Positions 34,561-46,900 of a stretch of DNA of 64,000 nucleotides are shown here, piece by piece (the stretch's first letter is position 1; the number at the start of each line of letters is the position of its first letter). A program made the position numbers and the translations under genes. Source of the DNA: Kryptolebias marmoratus (lineage: Eukaryota; Chordata; Actinopteri; Cyprinodontiformes; Rivulidae); assembly GCF_001649575.2 (NCBI RefSeq), contig NC_051446.1, forward strand, positions 23,314,306 to 23,378,305, given 5' to 3'. A model generated the notes under the pieces. It ran no database searches. It saw only the letters and a program-made list of their open reading frames with translations, and was not told the origin of the DNA.

Positions 34561-35034
34561 GACCAGGCAGTCCAGGTTAACCAACAAGCTTTAAAACTGT
34601 ATTAAACACACTCTTCTTTGAGCTTTGATCTGTCACACGGCCACACTGCCCTAAAAAGAAGGCTAACTTAAAGAATGAGTCAACTTTAGGGTCAAAGTTT
34701 GTGCGTAAATTCTTATTTCCAATTGACTGATTAAATTCATTTGAATCAACGTGGATCTGATGAGTCATTTCACTTCCAGCTTTGGTCTGACCTCGTTTGA
34801 TAAACCTGAATGAGGGAGATAAGCTGCCCCACAGAGAGGAGGAGTTGGTCTGACCTGGCCAGCAGGGGGCGCCACACCTCAGAGAGCAGCTGCCTCTGAA
34901 ACAAGACACCACTATCAGCCAAGGCCACACTGAGCCCCACCTGTCCCACAAGTGGATCAGCAAACAACCACCCGACTCCCTGGAGCTGTATCATCCTCAC
35001 AGCGCAGGATGTGAACACAAAGCTGCTGAGCTGA

Positions 35035-35985
35035 CATTTTAATGTACCACTCCGATCCTGAAAAAAGTTGGGACGCTGCGTAAAACGTAAACAAAATACG
35101 GAGTCAATCAGTATTTTATTCACAGCGGAGCGAAGTAAACATATCAAATGTTTAAACTGAGAAAGTGAATCGTTTGGGAGGCAGCAACACGTCTCCAAAG
35201 AGTTGTTCCAGGGGCAACTAAAGGCTGAACGAATGAGAAACAGCTGAAGGAGCTTTTAGTAACCAATTAGGTTAATTGGCAACAGGTCAGTCAGAGGACT
35301 GGAGATAAAAGGAGACTTTTAGAGGCTGAATGTGACAGAAGTACAGATGGGCAGAGGTTCACCAGGCTGAGAAAAACTGTCTAAAAGTAGTGAAACAATT
35401 TCAGAACAAAGTCTCTTAATAGAAAACTGGGAAGACAGTTTATATCATCATCAAACAATTTCAGGAATCTGTAGAAACCTCTGAGGTCAAAGGTCAAGGC
35501 TGGATGTCGGTGATCAGGTTCTGGTTCTGCTCAGGAACACTGTCTGTAAACACAGTTCACCGTGCCGTCCACAAATGCTGCTTAAAGCTCTATCAGGCAA
35601 AGAAGAAGCCAGATGTGAACAGATGTGTCTCCTCTGGACCAAAGAGGAGAACTGTTCTGAGGTCAGCCTGCCTCTCTGATGTATGGGGGTGCATTAGTCC
35701 AGGTTTTAGCACAACATCTGCTCCCATCCAGGACTGTTGAACAGACCTCAGGTCCAGATGTTTACAGACTGATGGGAGAAGAAGAGGAGATGCTGCACAG
35801 AGGGAGACATGGACCTGTCCCCGGTCCTAAGTTGTGTTGCTGCCATCAAATCCAAAATTGTCTATTTCCCCCCCCCAAAAAATGTTGAAATGTCTTACTT
35901 TAAACATTTGATCTGTTTACTTTGTTCCATTGTGAATAAAATACGGATTTTTCAGATTTGTTCATCTTTTTGGGAATTGGGGTTG
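35035..35985. mobile_element. Probable non-autonomous DNA transposon, about 0.95 kb
   Basis: The left end CCTGAAAAAAGTTGGGACG with AATACGG...CAATCAGTATTTTATTCAC faces a right end that reads, reversed, TACAACCCCAATTCCCAAAAA and TCCGTATTTTATTCACAATG. The ends resemble abundant fish non-autonomous elements. Target duplication not resolved. Lies between vps25 and wnk4. Confidence 0.5.
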
Positions 35986-36609
35986 TAAAATAACTCAGAT
36001 TGAGACATTAAAAAAGTCATACAAGTGTTATAAATGTCTAATTTATTTTTCTACAGGATATGAAAAAAAAGAATACAGAAAGATAAAGAGAAGAGCATCA
36101 CAGAAACTACAGATTGACGACAGGATGAAGTGCGGGACTGATCCTCTCAGCCGAGGCTCCGCGGCGTTCCTCTCCTGGAAGCGTTCTGGAAATTTAAAAA
36201 AAAAAAAAAAAAAGTCCCTCTGGTGTTGCCTTTTGGGATTTCTTTGGGACGTCAGTCTGGAACGGAGGAACAACAGCCGAGCAAAGATCCGGAGCTAATT
36301 CACGGTAAATTTGACAGAGAAAACAGAAATAAAACCAGACGCCTTTAAAATAATGCAGTTACAGCTGGCGGGGGGAAAACCTTTCCCTCCAGTGTTCCAA
36401 CATGATAGTTTTTAGTCCCCTGATACTCACTGCATGTTTAAATGGCAACAAACGTCACCAGTCTATAAACACACAGTCACCTCAGATCCTCCCCCACAAA
36501 CTCTCCCAGAAAGAGCTGGCTCGGAACCAAAAAGGCAACAACAACGATTAAAGAACCAGCATCCAGCGGGCCGGGCACCGAGGCGCACCGAGGCGCACCT
36601 CGTGGAGCC

Positions 36610-36615
36610 TTTAAT
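36610..36615 (-). terminator. vps25: Candidate vps25 polyadenylation signal ATTAAA
   Basis: ATTAAA on the coding strand, about 65 bases after the vps25 stop. A common variant hexamer; which site is used is unknown. Confidence 0.35.
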
Positions 36616-36679
36616 ATTTGTCTGTACAGTGTGATACGAGGGCTCCCCGTCTGAGTGTTTGTGTGATTCCAGCACCGTT

Positions 36680-36792
36680 TCAGAAGAACTTGACACCTTT
36701 TCCGTCGTCCATGGTGAAAACCTCCGCTTTGCCGTCCGACTGTAAAGCCTGCAAGGAGCGCAGCAGCATCCATTCCTCCAATCCGTGGAACT
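36680..36792 (-). CDS. vps25: vps25 coding exon 6 (terminal)
   Basis: 113 nt: FHGLEEWMLLRSLQALQSDG, then KAEVFTMDDGKGVKFF and TGA. Acceptor CCTCCAG. Confidence 0.95.
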
Positions 36793-39700
36793 CTGGAGGG
36801 GGAGAAAGAGGCGTAACGATCGGTGAGATTGTTCGACGTAAACACAGAGCAGGTCTTACAAGTCGTTTCCTGAAGTCGAGGACTAAACTTCAGCTTTCAG
36901 GCGCCTCTCCTGAGGGATTGGCTCCCTGCTTTTAGAAGTAAACTCTCTTTAAAAGTTTAATTTGCATTTGTTGAACACTGAGAATCTATCACATCAGTCA
37001 CACCTTTTTATTTCTACGCCTACTTTGCTTTTCTCCTCCCCACACTTTGGGTTACACAGGTCTGAAAGTTTCTACACAGATAAAACTATAAAGCTCAGGA
37101 CAAGAAAAAGGTGTTAACTTCATAAATATGGCTCCAATCAGCGGCAGACTTCAACAAATGCCAGCAGACGTCCTCAGAAGCTCTGCAGAAAAATCGCTGT
37201 TTAGGTGAATCCAGGTAAGAAGAGCCAACAGAGGTGGTCATAATGTTTTGGCTCAAGTTTAGGTTATTTAAATGGGAACTGAAGCAGCGAACGTCGTCGT
37301 ACCTTCACTTTCTGTGTCATCGCCGTTGGAGAGCTCATAAAGCGTAAACACAGAGTTGACCATGCCGTTTTTGGAAACCTGAGAAGTAAGAAAAACAAAA
37401 ATTCACTTCCAGCAGAAACCGTACGACGAGGCCAGGTGATTTCTTCTAAACATCAGAGCAACAACGCTTTCCGTTTATTTACCCGTTCTCACCTGGCTCG
37501 TGTCGCAGAGCGGGCGTCTTTGAATCCGTCTCAGTCCGTTTTTAGCATTTTAAGAAAGCTACAGGTGGGTTTTTTTTAATGCTTTTCTGGCGATACGTAT
37601 GATCATTCCACTCAGACTTCATGCAAACACTGATTCAAGTGAGACGCTAAATAAAAGACTAAATGTAAAAGTTTATATCAAAGAAAAAACTCTAAAATCA
37701 TAAAAAAAAACTTCCTCAGGCAGCCTGAAGGGAAATGTGCTAATTGTGTCTATGGTACAAAATGTTGAAAAGAATTAATGTGAAGTTTTAAAACTAATAA
37801 GAAGCTCCACGAGAGAATTTCACCCCTCATATAAAAAAAAAAAAAGGATTTTAGGAACGAATCCTGCACATTATTTGTTTGCAAACATGAAACTCGTTAA
37901 ACGTGATGAGAAAATGACGCAAACTGTGACGTTTTGAAAGAAAACGCTCCTCCGTGACTTCAGTGAAAGAGTGAAGTTAACGAAAAAAATGTAATAACTG
38001 ATGGTTTTAAAAGGGGATCTGCTGAAGAAACTGTAAAATCTTTTCGATCGCGCATACTTTCAGCCTTCCCTCATCAAAACACGGAAATGCCGGCACGCTG
38101 TTATGTGATCGTAACCTTTCCTGCACTAAGATTTACTGCAGCTGACTTCAGAGAGGAGGAACGTCAACATAATCCGCGTTCGGCACAAGATGTCCAAAAC
38201 TTCAGCCTCTGTGGTGTTTACTCTGCCTCCACACCGCCATGTTTCACCACAGCCTTTATAAACACGCTCCGATTCCTCTGAGCGACCCGCCCCCTCAGGC
38301 TCGAGGTGATTTAAATCATTGTTTATGTTTATAATATCTGTACGAAATGTGGACATTAATTCTCACATCGAGTGAGTTTGTATGCAAACCAGGAGCCTTT
38401 TACTGCGATGTACTCTGAGCATCTTTGTTTTTTAGGCTTACCTAAGTTCAGCGTTTTCTTGTAAAGATGATTAGTCAAAAACAAAACTATGATCCTAAAC
38501 ATAGAAGAGAAAATTTGAGCTATAATCGAAGTTGGGAAGCTGCAGAGATGGTGAGAAACTGGAAGGAGAAAATTGCGGATCGATATGATGGATCCTGAGT
38601 AGATGTGACGGCAGTTACAGACGTGTTTTAATAATTTAAGGCGCTGCAGCTTTTAATCTTAACTGATAGGCAAGAAAATCAATGACACAAGATTTAATGA
38701 AACGATCTCCATATGTTTTAAACTCTGGAGTGTTTCCTCCGCTCAGATGACAAATCTTCATCATTTAAAGGCTCGTCGGTGAAATAAAACAGTTTCTAAC
38801 TCTTCCCTCTATTCTGTTCATTTACAGATTTTGGATGTGTTATCTCGTATCTTTAGGATATCGAGTTACAAAAGAAGCAAACTGAAATATAACACTAAAA
38901 TAAATTCACCCCAAAAACATCCAGTTTGGTAAAACTAAATCTGGTTGTTTTTAAATATTAGGACTTCCCACTGAAGAATCAGCACGTATTAGAGCGTTGG
39001 CGGATATTACCTAATAAATTTGACACAGAGCTTAACAGCACTTCCTTCTAATTAAAGTCATAAAAAGATCTTAAGGATGCAACATTTCCATTGATCTGTC
39101 CTTTATTATTTCTCTTTTCTATCTGAAATCAATCTGTGGGAAAAACAACAATAAATTTAGAAAAACCTCACCTTGTGTTCAGTAATCTGTTACTTTAAAG
39201 CTTTAAAATGCGTCTTCAGACACATTTTTCATTTGCAGACTTTAAACTGTGAATGCAACATAATTTACATTTTCATTATCGGACTCTTTATTCAAAAGTA
39301 GGTTTTCTGTTTCTAAATATTTCTAAATACTATATTCTAATACTATATTCCTTCAACGCTGAAGCGTTTTATGTAGATTTTTGGAGAAAATATTTAATGT
39401 AAAAGTTTTCTGCGAAGAGAATTTATTTCTTTTTGTACAAATTTCTATCACCAAAATTCATATTTTTACTTCTTAAAGTCTTCATACAGGAACATTTATG
39501 TGCTCACCAGCTAAAGGATTAAAGGTGTTTTATTTTACTTGACGTTACTAACGAGGTGTACGGACTACATTTACTTCTTTCTTTGTTTTAAACAACTTTA
39601 GGTATTTCTGATTTTTATCCTTTAGAAAAAGCAACAGGTAACAGAGTCTGGAAACCTAAATGTTTATCCCCAGATTTTTATTTTTATATATTTATCTCGA

Positions 39701-42266
39701 TCCGCACTTCTCAAGCCTGTGTAGGAACTCCGTACAGCAAGTGATCGGAGCAAAATCGGCGTCTTAAAGCGATAAACTAAACTTCCTGCTTTATTGGTGT
39801 AGCAACGGAGCAGCGGGGAGCTCTGAAACTCACCCACTGGTAGATTAACTTCCCCCACTCCTCCGGTCGTCTCCACATGACTAAACACCGCGACTTATTT
39901 TTGTCCAACCACTCGAGGTTGCCTGCAGTCAACAAACACAAACAGACATAACAAACATGTTTATTACTGCTGAAACTTACAGTTCCACAGGAAAAAAAAA
40001 ACAAATTTGTAATATTTACCTTTTTTCTTCAGTTCCTCAAACACAACCTGAATTGCTTCCACTGGTAGTTTTCCTGGAATCACATTAAGGTCAAAACAAA
40101 ACACGAATGTTTTGTATGTTTGGCCTAAAATCTAAAGGAAAACTGAGAAATTAAATGACTCGAATCTCAGCTGCAATAAAAAGAGGAGGAAAAGAGGTGA
40201 GACTCTCCTGAAAAGCTTGTAAATCCTCAAGTCGCTGTGATGTGGTTAAACATTAATATCATGCCGGTGGAATTTTACAAACCCGTTAAAGAAAAGCTCG
40301 AATAACTACTCAGAATAACACCTTTGCTACAATGAATACACAATTTATTTTCAACAAATAACGAAATCTGTGTAAAAGAGGGCGAAACTGTCGGCTGTGA
40401 CGTTACGAGATCAGGATACGTTCTATCTTCTTGTTGTTGAAGACGGGGCTCTCCTGCGCCTCCATGACATCCAGAGTGTAGAGCTTGTGATGCCGGCAGT
40501 AGGACAGAACCAGGGAGCACCATGCTGCCAGCTGTTTCTGTCTTGTGTCAACATTGGGCTGTAACCTAGAAACAGAAATGGAGTCAGAAAGACTTTATTG
40601 TCGTCGTAACGGTGCAAGGAATGTGCAGGCGTTTCTCTTTGGGTCATTTCTGATATAAAAATAACACACGCGGTTATGTAGCGCTCACTAGTGACCCTTT
40701 AGTGTTTTATTGCACAAGCCCTGACAGCTCAAGGCCTAAAGAAAAGATCTGCGTGAGGCAAGGGGAGGGTCAGAGGATGTTTGAGTTCAGAGCTGTTCTG
40801 GCTGTAGGGGGAAAGCTGCTCCTGAGTCTTTTGGGATGGTTTTAACGGGCCTGTAGCGCCTCCCAGAGGGCAGCAGGTTAAACATGAGGGATTCAGGGTG
40901 GGAGGTGTGTCGGTCCTGCCATAGATCCTCTCAGCTGTTTTTATTTTGTCTCTGTATGCTCTTCCTGTTGGCTTCAGTGCAGTCTCAATAAGAGAAAAAA
41001 AAAAAACTGCCATGTTGTTTGTTAAATGTCAACACTAAACTCAGTTATTCCTTTAGTTTGGGAGACTTATATTGCCTCAACTCTAATGCTTAAAGTCACA
41101 GCTCAGAGTTAAGTGGCTAATCTGTTCATCCATCCATCTTCTTCCACTTTTCTGATCTGTTGTCAGCTCTTTCATGGCGTTCCCAGGCCAGAGAGGATAC
41201 AGAATCCCTCCAGTGAGTTCTGGATCTGCTCTGGGATGTGCCAGAAAAACCTCCAGAGGGAGGCGCATCCTAATCGAACCCCCTCAGCTGACTCTGTTGG
41301 TCTCCCCAAGATTACAGAGCTCCTCGCCCTCTCTCTCTCAGGCTGAGCCGCCCTGTGGTGGAAACTCATTTCAGCCGTTTCTATCCAGGAGATCGTTCTT
41401 TCGCTCATGACCACAGATGAGGGTCAAAACACAGATGGACTGGTAAATCAAAAGGTTCAGATCAGCTCCTTATTCATCGCAGGAGTAACACCTCATTGCT
41501 GCAGACAATCCGTCGATTCAACACTGCATTCTGCCATCACCTGTCAATGAGACTCAGGTACTTGAACAAAAATAAAGCTTTACTTCGAAAATAGTCAGGT
41601 ACTGGAATAGAAAATAAAACCAGAAAAACAGCCAAAGTCTAAAGAAATGCGTTGAAAGACATCCAGACAGCATGATTACAAAAAAGGTTGGTTTCTTGGC
41701 AGCAAAACATAAAATAGTGTGGGACGACTTTACTGTTTTGAACAAAACTATACGTTTCTTTTTATTTTATTGCCGTTTCCACGTTTAATTTAATGGAGTT
41801 TTAACCACTGGATTATTCCTATTGTTCTGTATTAGATGATATATCAAAATGTGGCACCTCTCGAACAGAAAAACTTAGTCCCGAACCGGACTAAAGCCGA
41901 GAACTCTGTAATATTAGCGAGTAACATATTAAAATGGCGTTTTTTCTCAACACAAACTAATGTCAGTAAAAATGTTTATATTTAATCAAATATTCGCCCG
42001 AGAAAGAGTCTAACTGAACCAGGGCAAAAGGAGCTGCTGATTAACCTTTTGAAGCCTGAATCTACTTCCTTAGCATTCAGTCGTTTAGCCCGTTAGCTTG
42101 CTATCATGATGCTAGCTCGAAAATTAGCACGCCTCGGTTCCGTTAGACCTAAATAACCCGGGTTAACAAACACGTTCTGACGCTGTTTTTTACATGTGCC
42201 TGCTAACATTATGACTCACGTAAAAAACGGAGGGAAATTGTATTGCCAGGGCCACTCAAAATTCAT
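36680..42266 (-). CDS. vps25: vps25: ESCRT-II subunit VPS25 (complete, six exons)
   Basis: VPS25 pairs as two copies with VPS22 and VPS36 in ESCRT-II on endosomes and recruits ESCRT-III during sorting of ubiquitinated receptors (family knowledge). The six exons total 525 nt, 174 residues plus stop, close to the 176 of mammals. The N-terminus MNFEWPWQYNFPPFFTLQP carries the PPF signature that docks onto VPS22/VPS36. Two winged-helix domains follow: about 1-100, ending VVFEELKKKGNLEWLD, and about 101-174, starting MWRRPEEWGKLIYQW and ending DDGKGVKFF. All junctions are GT-AG and phases agree. ATG at 42266, TGA at 36680. It lies 2.6 kb upstream of wnk4 on the same strand, as in other vertebrates, and its promoter abuts the arhgap27 3' end. 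No defect is seen. Confidence 0.96.
37303..37378 (-). CDS. vps25: vps25 coding exon 5
   Basis: 76 nt: VSKNGMVNSVFTLYELSNGD then DTESE; acceptor TTCTCAG, donor GTACGA. Confidence 0.94.
37379..39833. other. vps25: vps25 intron 4, nothing recognised
   Basis: 2.45 kb of AT-rich sequence, free of the GCTTTTAGC and repeat-B families common elsewhere. No exon or RNA gene is seen. Confidence 0.6.
39834..39922 (-). CDS. vps25: vps25 coding exon 4
   Basis: 89 nt: NLEWLDKNKSRCLVMWRRPE then EWGKLIYQW; acceptor CTGCAG, donor GTGAGT. Linker and start of the second winged helix, which contacts ESCRT-III. Confidence 0.96.
40020..40073 (-). CDS. vps25: vps25 coding exon 3
   Basis: 54 nt: KLPVEAIQVVFEELKKK, flanked by split Arg and Gly codons; acceptor TTCCAG, donor GTAAAT. 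Confidence 0.94.
40420..40565 (-). CDS. vps25: vps25 coding exon 2
   Basis: After TTTCTAG it completes Thr and encodes LQPNVDTRQKQLAAWCSLVL through QESPVFNNKKIE, leaving one base of Arg. 146 nt; donor GTATCC. First winged helix. Confidence 0.95.
41108..41440 (-). mobile_element. LINE 3' fragment
   Basis: On the minus strand GAGCGAAAGAACGATCTCCT, GAGTTTCCACCACAGGGCGG and CTCGGGGAG-like sequence run to GAAGAAGATGGATGGATG, the familiar 3' part of a fish non-LTR element with its ATGG tail. In vps25 intron 1. Confidence 0.5.
42220..42266 (-). CDS. vps25: vps25 coding exon 1
   Basis: ATG followed by NFEWPWQYNFPPFF and two bases of Thr, donor GTGAGT; 47 nt. The start is fixed by family homology. 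Confidence 0.95.
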
Positions 42267-42380
42267 CGCAGTTGATGCGGCGTTCAGCAGCTGACAGCTT
42301 CCGGAAGCGGCTCCAACCACTTAAATACATCCGGGCAGAAACACGGACCGGGCGGAACTAACGAGTGAAACAAGTAAATT
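42267..42380 (-). promoter_or_regulatory. vps25: vps25 core promoter / 5' UTR
   Basis: Just upstream of the vps25 ATG is an ETS-type CTTCCGG at 42301-42307 (written for the coding strand) and CCGGGCGG-like GC sequence. No TATA box is seen, as is usual for a housekeeping gene. The transcription start is inferred, not shown. Confidence 0.45.
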
Positions 42381-42715
42381 AACTTCTTCTTTTTTTGTCC
42401 GTTCAGCTGTTTAAATATTTCTATTAAATAAAGAACATTTTTCTTGATGACATTAAATAGGATATCTGTCAACTTTAACATTGCCTCGTTTTATTCTAAA
42501 TATTTTAAATCTAGACCGTATTTTGGATGGTGAAGGGAATTTAGGGTTCACTGCTTTTTGTACCCAATCTTCCTTCCTGATGAAAACTCTACTCTCCCAG
42601 GAGAAGTTTGTTTTCAACAAAATTTATTTCTGCCTAAAAGGTACAAAAATAATCACGTTTCGTGTTTCTTCCAGCTACTGCCATTTCCGCTCCGGACGGA
42701 CGTTCGACTGCGTGA

Positions 42716-42753
42716 TGACGTCACGGACACGCTCCGAGCGTTGCTAGGGCAAC
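42716..42753. promoter_or_regulatory. CRE palindrome plus RFX X-box
   Basis: TGACGTCA (42716-42723) is a full CRE for CREB/ATF factors. Seventeen bases on, GTTGCTAGGGCAAC (42740-42753) is an X-box-like inverted half-site pair for RFX factors. The cluster is CpG-rich within AT-rich surroundings, 450 bp upstream of the vps25 ATG. Confidence 0.5.
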
Positions 42754-42959
42754 GTCGGGTACCTTCGATCCAATGTCTCTACCCCTGTCTTATAAGCATC
42801 AGTCAGTGACAAAAATCTACTTTTTCATTTCTTTTCCGCATTACTGTTGTTTTACTTTCATGTTTTTCGACAAATATCTGACTCTTGTAAACACATCCGA
42901 TAGATTTTAAAGACACCTCTTTCAGAAATAACCAAAACACTCTTCTTTTTTTTGCCAAA

Positions 42960-43792
42960 AGTTATTTTATTACTGAAGAATGTGTGCATTTTCAGCATAA
43001 ATATGCCATTTATTGCTATTTACAAGTTATACATTCAAGCTAACGTTCACTTTTTTGCTTTCTTGACTGATTTTCCTTAATCCTATTAAAACAAATCACT
43101 ACTTCATCTTTATAAGGTGTTATTTTACAGTCTCTCTAAGTACAATTCAGTGGAAATAATCTAAGCTTGCATAAGTTATATCACTTTCTACTCCACAGTA
43201 AAACGTTGGCATTAATTTTCATATTTAATACATCTCTATATTACAAGCAGTTCATGGGTAAATGTGACTGAAAAGAACAAATATAAAATATTAGAATATC
43301 TGTTATTGCCTTCAGTGTAACATCAAATCCAAAATGATGAACATAAACATTTTTTAAAAGTTTGAAAATAAAGATAAAACGACATTAATGCATCCGTCCA
43401 GGTTTAACCCAGGCTATGTTGATACTGAAATTTAGAGAAACTAAAACAAACAAAAAAGCAAAACAGTCCAAACTAGAGAAAGTGGCTTGTGAGATTTTTA
43501 GAGTCAGATGGAGAGAAAGCAGATTTGACAGTCCTTCTTTTACCAAAAAAAAAAAAAAAAAACTCCAATCTTTTTTACACAGAAAGTCAAAACATGCCTT
43601 TCTTCACCTGAGTGCATCGAAGTTCAAATCCTGCAATACTGAAAACATGACAAAAATCCCTCATCACGTCTGGTGACTTATTTTGGAAAACACATCTTGT
43701 TTTTTTAGACGTGGCACCGAAGCTGCATGCAAACCGCAAAGCCGAACCTGAAAGTATATTAAAATAAAACGAGTTGAGCGCCTGTTTGTGCT
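42960..43792 (-). other. arhgap27: arhgap27 3' UTR with candidate poly(A) signals
   Basis: AT-rich sequence after the arhgap27 stop. AATAAA hexamers on the coding strand lie at 43009-43014 and 42966-42971, giving a 3' UTR of about 0.8 kb. It ends before the CpG-rich CRE/X-box cluster. An inference from hexamers only. Confidence 0.5.
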
Positions 43793-43970
43793 TTAGCTGG
43801 AGCCGAAGATGCGATCATATTCGTTCAGGATGAACTCCACTATCTGGTTCTGGAAGACCATGTGCATGGCGATGTTGGCGGAGTCCATCTCCGGCCGGAG
43901 CAGCGTCGGCCCGAACACGATCGCCACGTTCTGCACCGTCATCCGGTTGTCCTCCCCATAATCGATGACC
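43793..43970 (-). CDS. arhgap27: arhgap27 terminal coding exon
   Basis: 178 nt: VIDYGEDNRMTVQNVAIVFG, PTLLRPEMDSANIAMHMVFQ, then NQIVEFILNEYDRIFGSS and TAA. NRMxxQNVAIVFGPTLLRP is the conserved end of the RhoGAP domain. Confidence 0.96.
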
Positions 43971-46900
43971 CTGTCAGACGAAGGCGCGTTCGTTAGAGCA
44001 AGCCACGGTGAAACAACTGCTTTGTTTCGTTTCAACTCATGACATCAACATATTCCTTCATCTCTGCTTTAAAACGAACATTTAACTCAGAAAATATGAC
44101 ATAAAAATCAGTTCCAGCGGTGAGAAAAGGCTGAACTCCTAACCTGCTCCGAGACCAGTTTAATTCACTGCATTTATTTATCTTTTATGTCATATTTGCC
44201 ACCCATTCACCATTCATCAAACAATATTCATACGTCATCAGACAGAAATACTGACGTTGATGTCAAGCTCCTTATTGATGTTAAATAAAAACATTAATTC
44301 AAATTTTCAGCGTTTTGGTGAAACTCATCGCAAACTATAAAATCAAACCTTAAACTATGTTTATATGTATGCAAATATATGCAGTTCTGAAGTGAGGGTA
44401 CGCGCTCAATGTAAACAAAACTGCTGACAATCACGTGGAAGCCCGAGTCACCGACGGAGCCGCGCCAGGCCGCGTCAGGCGACCAAATGTGGCGGAATCG
44501 GACGAACGTGGCGAGAGAAGAGAGAAAAATGAGGCGCTGGAGAATAAATATCCGGGATCAGATCAGAGCTTGGCTCAGACCTGTTTCCGTCTGTTTCACA
44601 GGCTGGTGCTCAGAAAAGGACACATCAACCATCGATTTCAGGAAGAAATTGTTTTTTCTGTCTTCACGACATCGCAGTGACCTCAAAAAACCTCAAAAAC
44701 AGGCTCGATCAGGGTCCGTCTGTCAGCTTTTATTCTGCTGAACCCTTTTAAAACCACGGGGAGCACCGGGGACTCAGGAAAACGGACAACTGTCTGAATT
44801 CTTGTAAAATAGTTTGAATTAGATTCTCAGAAATGTTCAATCTGCACCTTTCAAGAATGTTTATCCTTTTCTTCTGATAACACCCAGTTTTAGTTATTTA
44901 ACTACATAAGAATGATAAAGTTCTACTTCTCCTGGAAAAAGGGTGTAAATTATTTACACATAGGTTATTTTCAACACAATTATTGACAGAAATAGACATG
45001 AAAGATCAGGCGTTCTAATAAATATATCTATTATCCTGGTGCTAAAAGGGTTAAATCAGTGGTTCCCAAACCTGTTAGCTTTAGACCCATAGAATTAATC
45101 TGATAAATGCTGGTTTAAATCTGCAAAAACTGCTAATAACCTGATGAAATCTGAGCATAATGACGAACATAAACATCGTTTTTATGAATTCATGTCTGCT
45201 GGTTTTCTGTTTTGTAGCAATTTAAATAAAAAAACTAAAATAAGAAATCGTTTTATTGTTGTATTAATTAGCTGGTAGCCGTCACACGTAACTAACAAAA
45301 CTTCAGTTTGTCGTTGGTATAAATAAATAAACTGAGAAGTTTAGATTCAGAAACATAAATTCTGCTGAATCCTACAAGTTAAATCAAAAGTAACGGCACA
45401 TTTCGCCTGTAATCTGAGGAGATTTTCAGTCTTGAGTGAATTCGAGTCGCTATAATTCGTTCAGATTTTACCGTATATCCAGCTAACTCGGCTGAGTTAT
45501 ATTTTGTTAAATGTGTGGTTAAGAAATCAGTTTGTTTAAATCTGAACACGGCGTGACGGAGGTAAAAGATGAAGCAAACCTCTGTAAATGCCCAAAAAGC
45601 AGCTTCATAGTGTCGTGGTTCGAGGCGGGGAGGGACCTGACCAGCTCGTAAATGTGAGACAGTTTGGTTTTGTAATCGGCGATTCCTAGAAAAACAGCAG
45701 AAAAGTCAAACGTCAGTGAACAGAAGCTGAATTCGGCAACTTGAAGAGTCAAAAATCTGCTCACTGATGGCGGCGATGAAGTTATTGAAGTGGCTGAAAG
45801 GGAAAAGCGGCTCGGGAAGCTCCCGGAAGAACAACTTCAGCGCTCCGGTGATGACGTGGACGTCCTCCCACTGCCCGTCCTCGAGGTCCAGCTCCTCTGT
45901 TCGAACACACAACAGGTGCAGAGAGCGTCAGAACGCAGCAGGGGGCGCCGCCGACCAACGTGGAGACAGAGCTTCCTGCGTTTACCGTGATCGGCCTTGA
46001 AGCGGAGTTTCTGGATGACGGCAAGGTTCCCGCTGACTCTGTAGAGCCCATCGATGTCCAAACCTGCGAGTCAAAGCATCGGTGAATGAAAGCAGCCGCT
46101 CCGAGGCGCACGGAGAGAAGAACAGATGATTATTTAGTTTTTCTTACCTCTCTTCTCCACTGCTTTAATACATTTATCCACAAAACCAGGAACTGTGGTG
46201 TTCTCCTGAGCACACAGGTCGGCAAGATGGCAACCAAACACAGTCTCTGCAGGAAATAAAACCTTTATTATTATTATAAACAGCTATTTGTGACAAATAA
46301 ATATACTTATAACCCTTTTTATAAACACAGGATGAGAAAAGCTGATGAAAACGTAACGAATGTGGGTGAAAATCAGGCACCAAGTTTAAAATTGTTAGTT
46401 TTTTTGGCGCATCTATTTTAATTTTATTCTTTTATTCACAGGCATTATTTACCTGCAACACTTTTTCTTGTATTTTGTTTATCCTGTAAATAAAATAAAG
46501 AGCCAAACCTAAATAAAGTGAACTGAAATAAACACGTTTTAAACAAACACATTTAGTTTTTAAATGTCCAGCAGCTGGACGGATGTAGTTTTTAAATTTA
46601 AAAAGTAACAATTAACCTTTTTTCTGCTTTTTATCGCCCGCCACCAAAACACAGAAGCAGGGGATAATGTTGCTGCTCTGTCTGTTAGCAAAATATCTCG
46701 TGACTTTAATGAAACTCACTGGATGTCTGAAATCTTTGGCAAACACAAGAATGGTCCTAATGTAGTTAATTTAACAGATATGGAGCTGAAATTTGGCGTG
46801 GTAGTAGCTGAGAGTTATCCCCAACACATCTTCTGTACATGAGAGGATTTCAGTCTAACGGCGGCGGGTGACATGCATCACTCCCTTTACTCGGCTGTGA

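Noticed and set aside
36618..36935. Plus-strand 105-codon ORF
   Set aside because: Antisense of the vps25 terminal exon.
44435..44741. Plus-strand ORFs in the arhgap27 last intron
   Set aside because: No recognisable domain, no splice support, and no start context distinguishable from chance.
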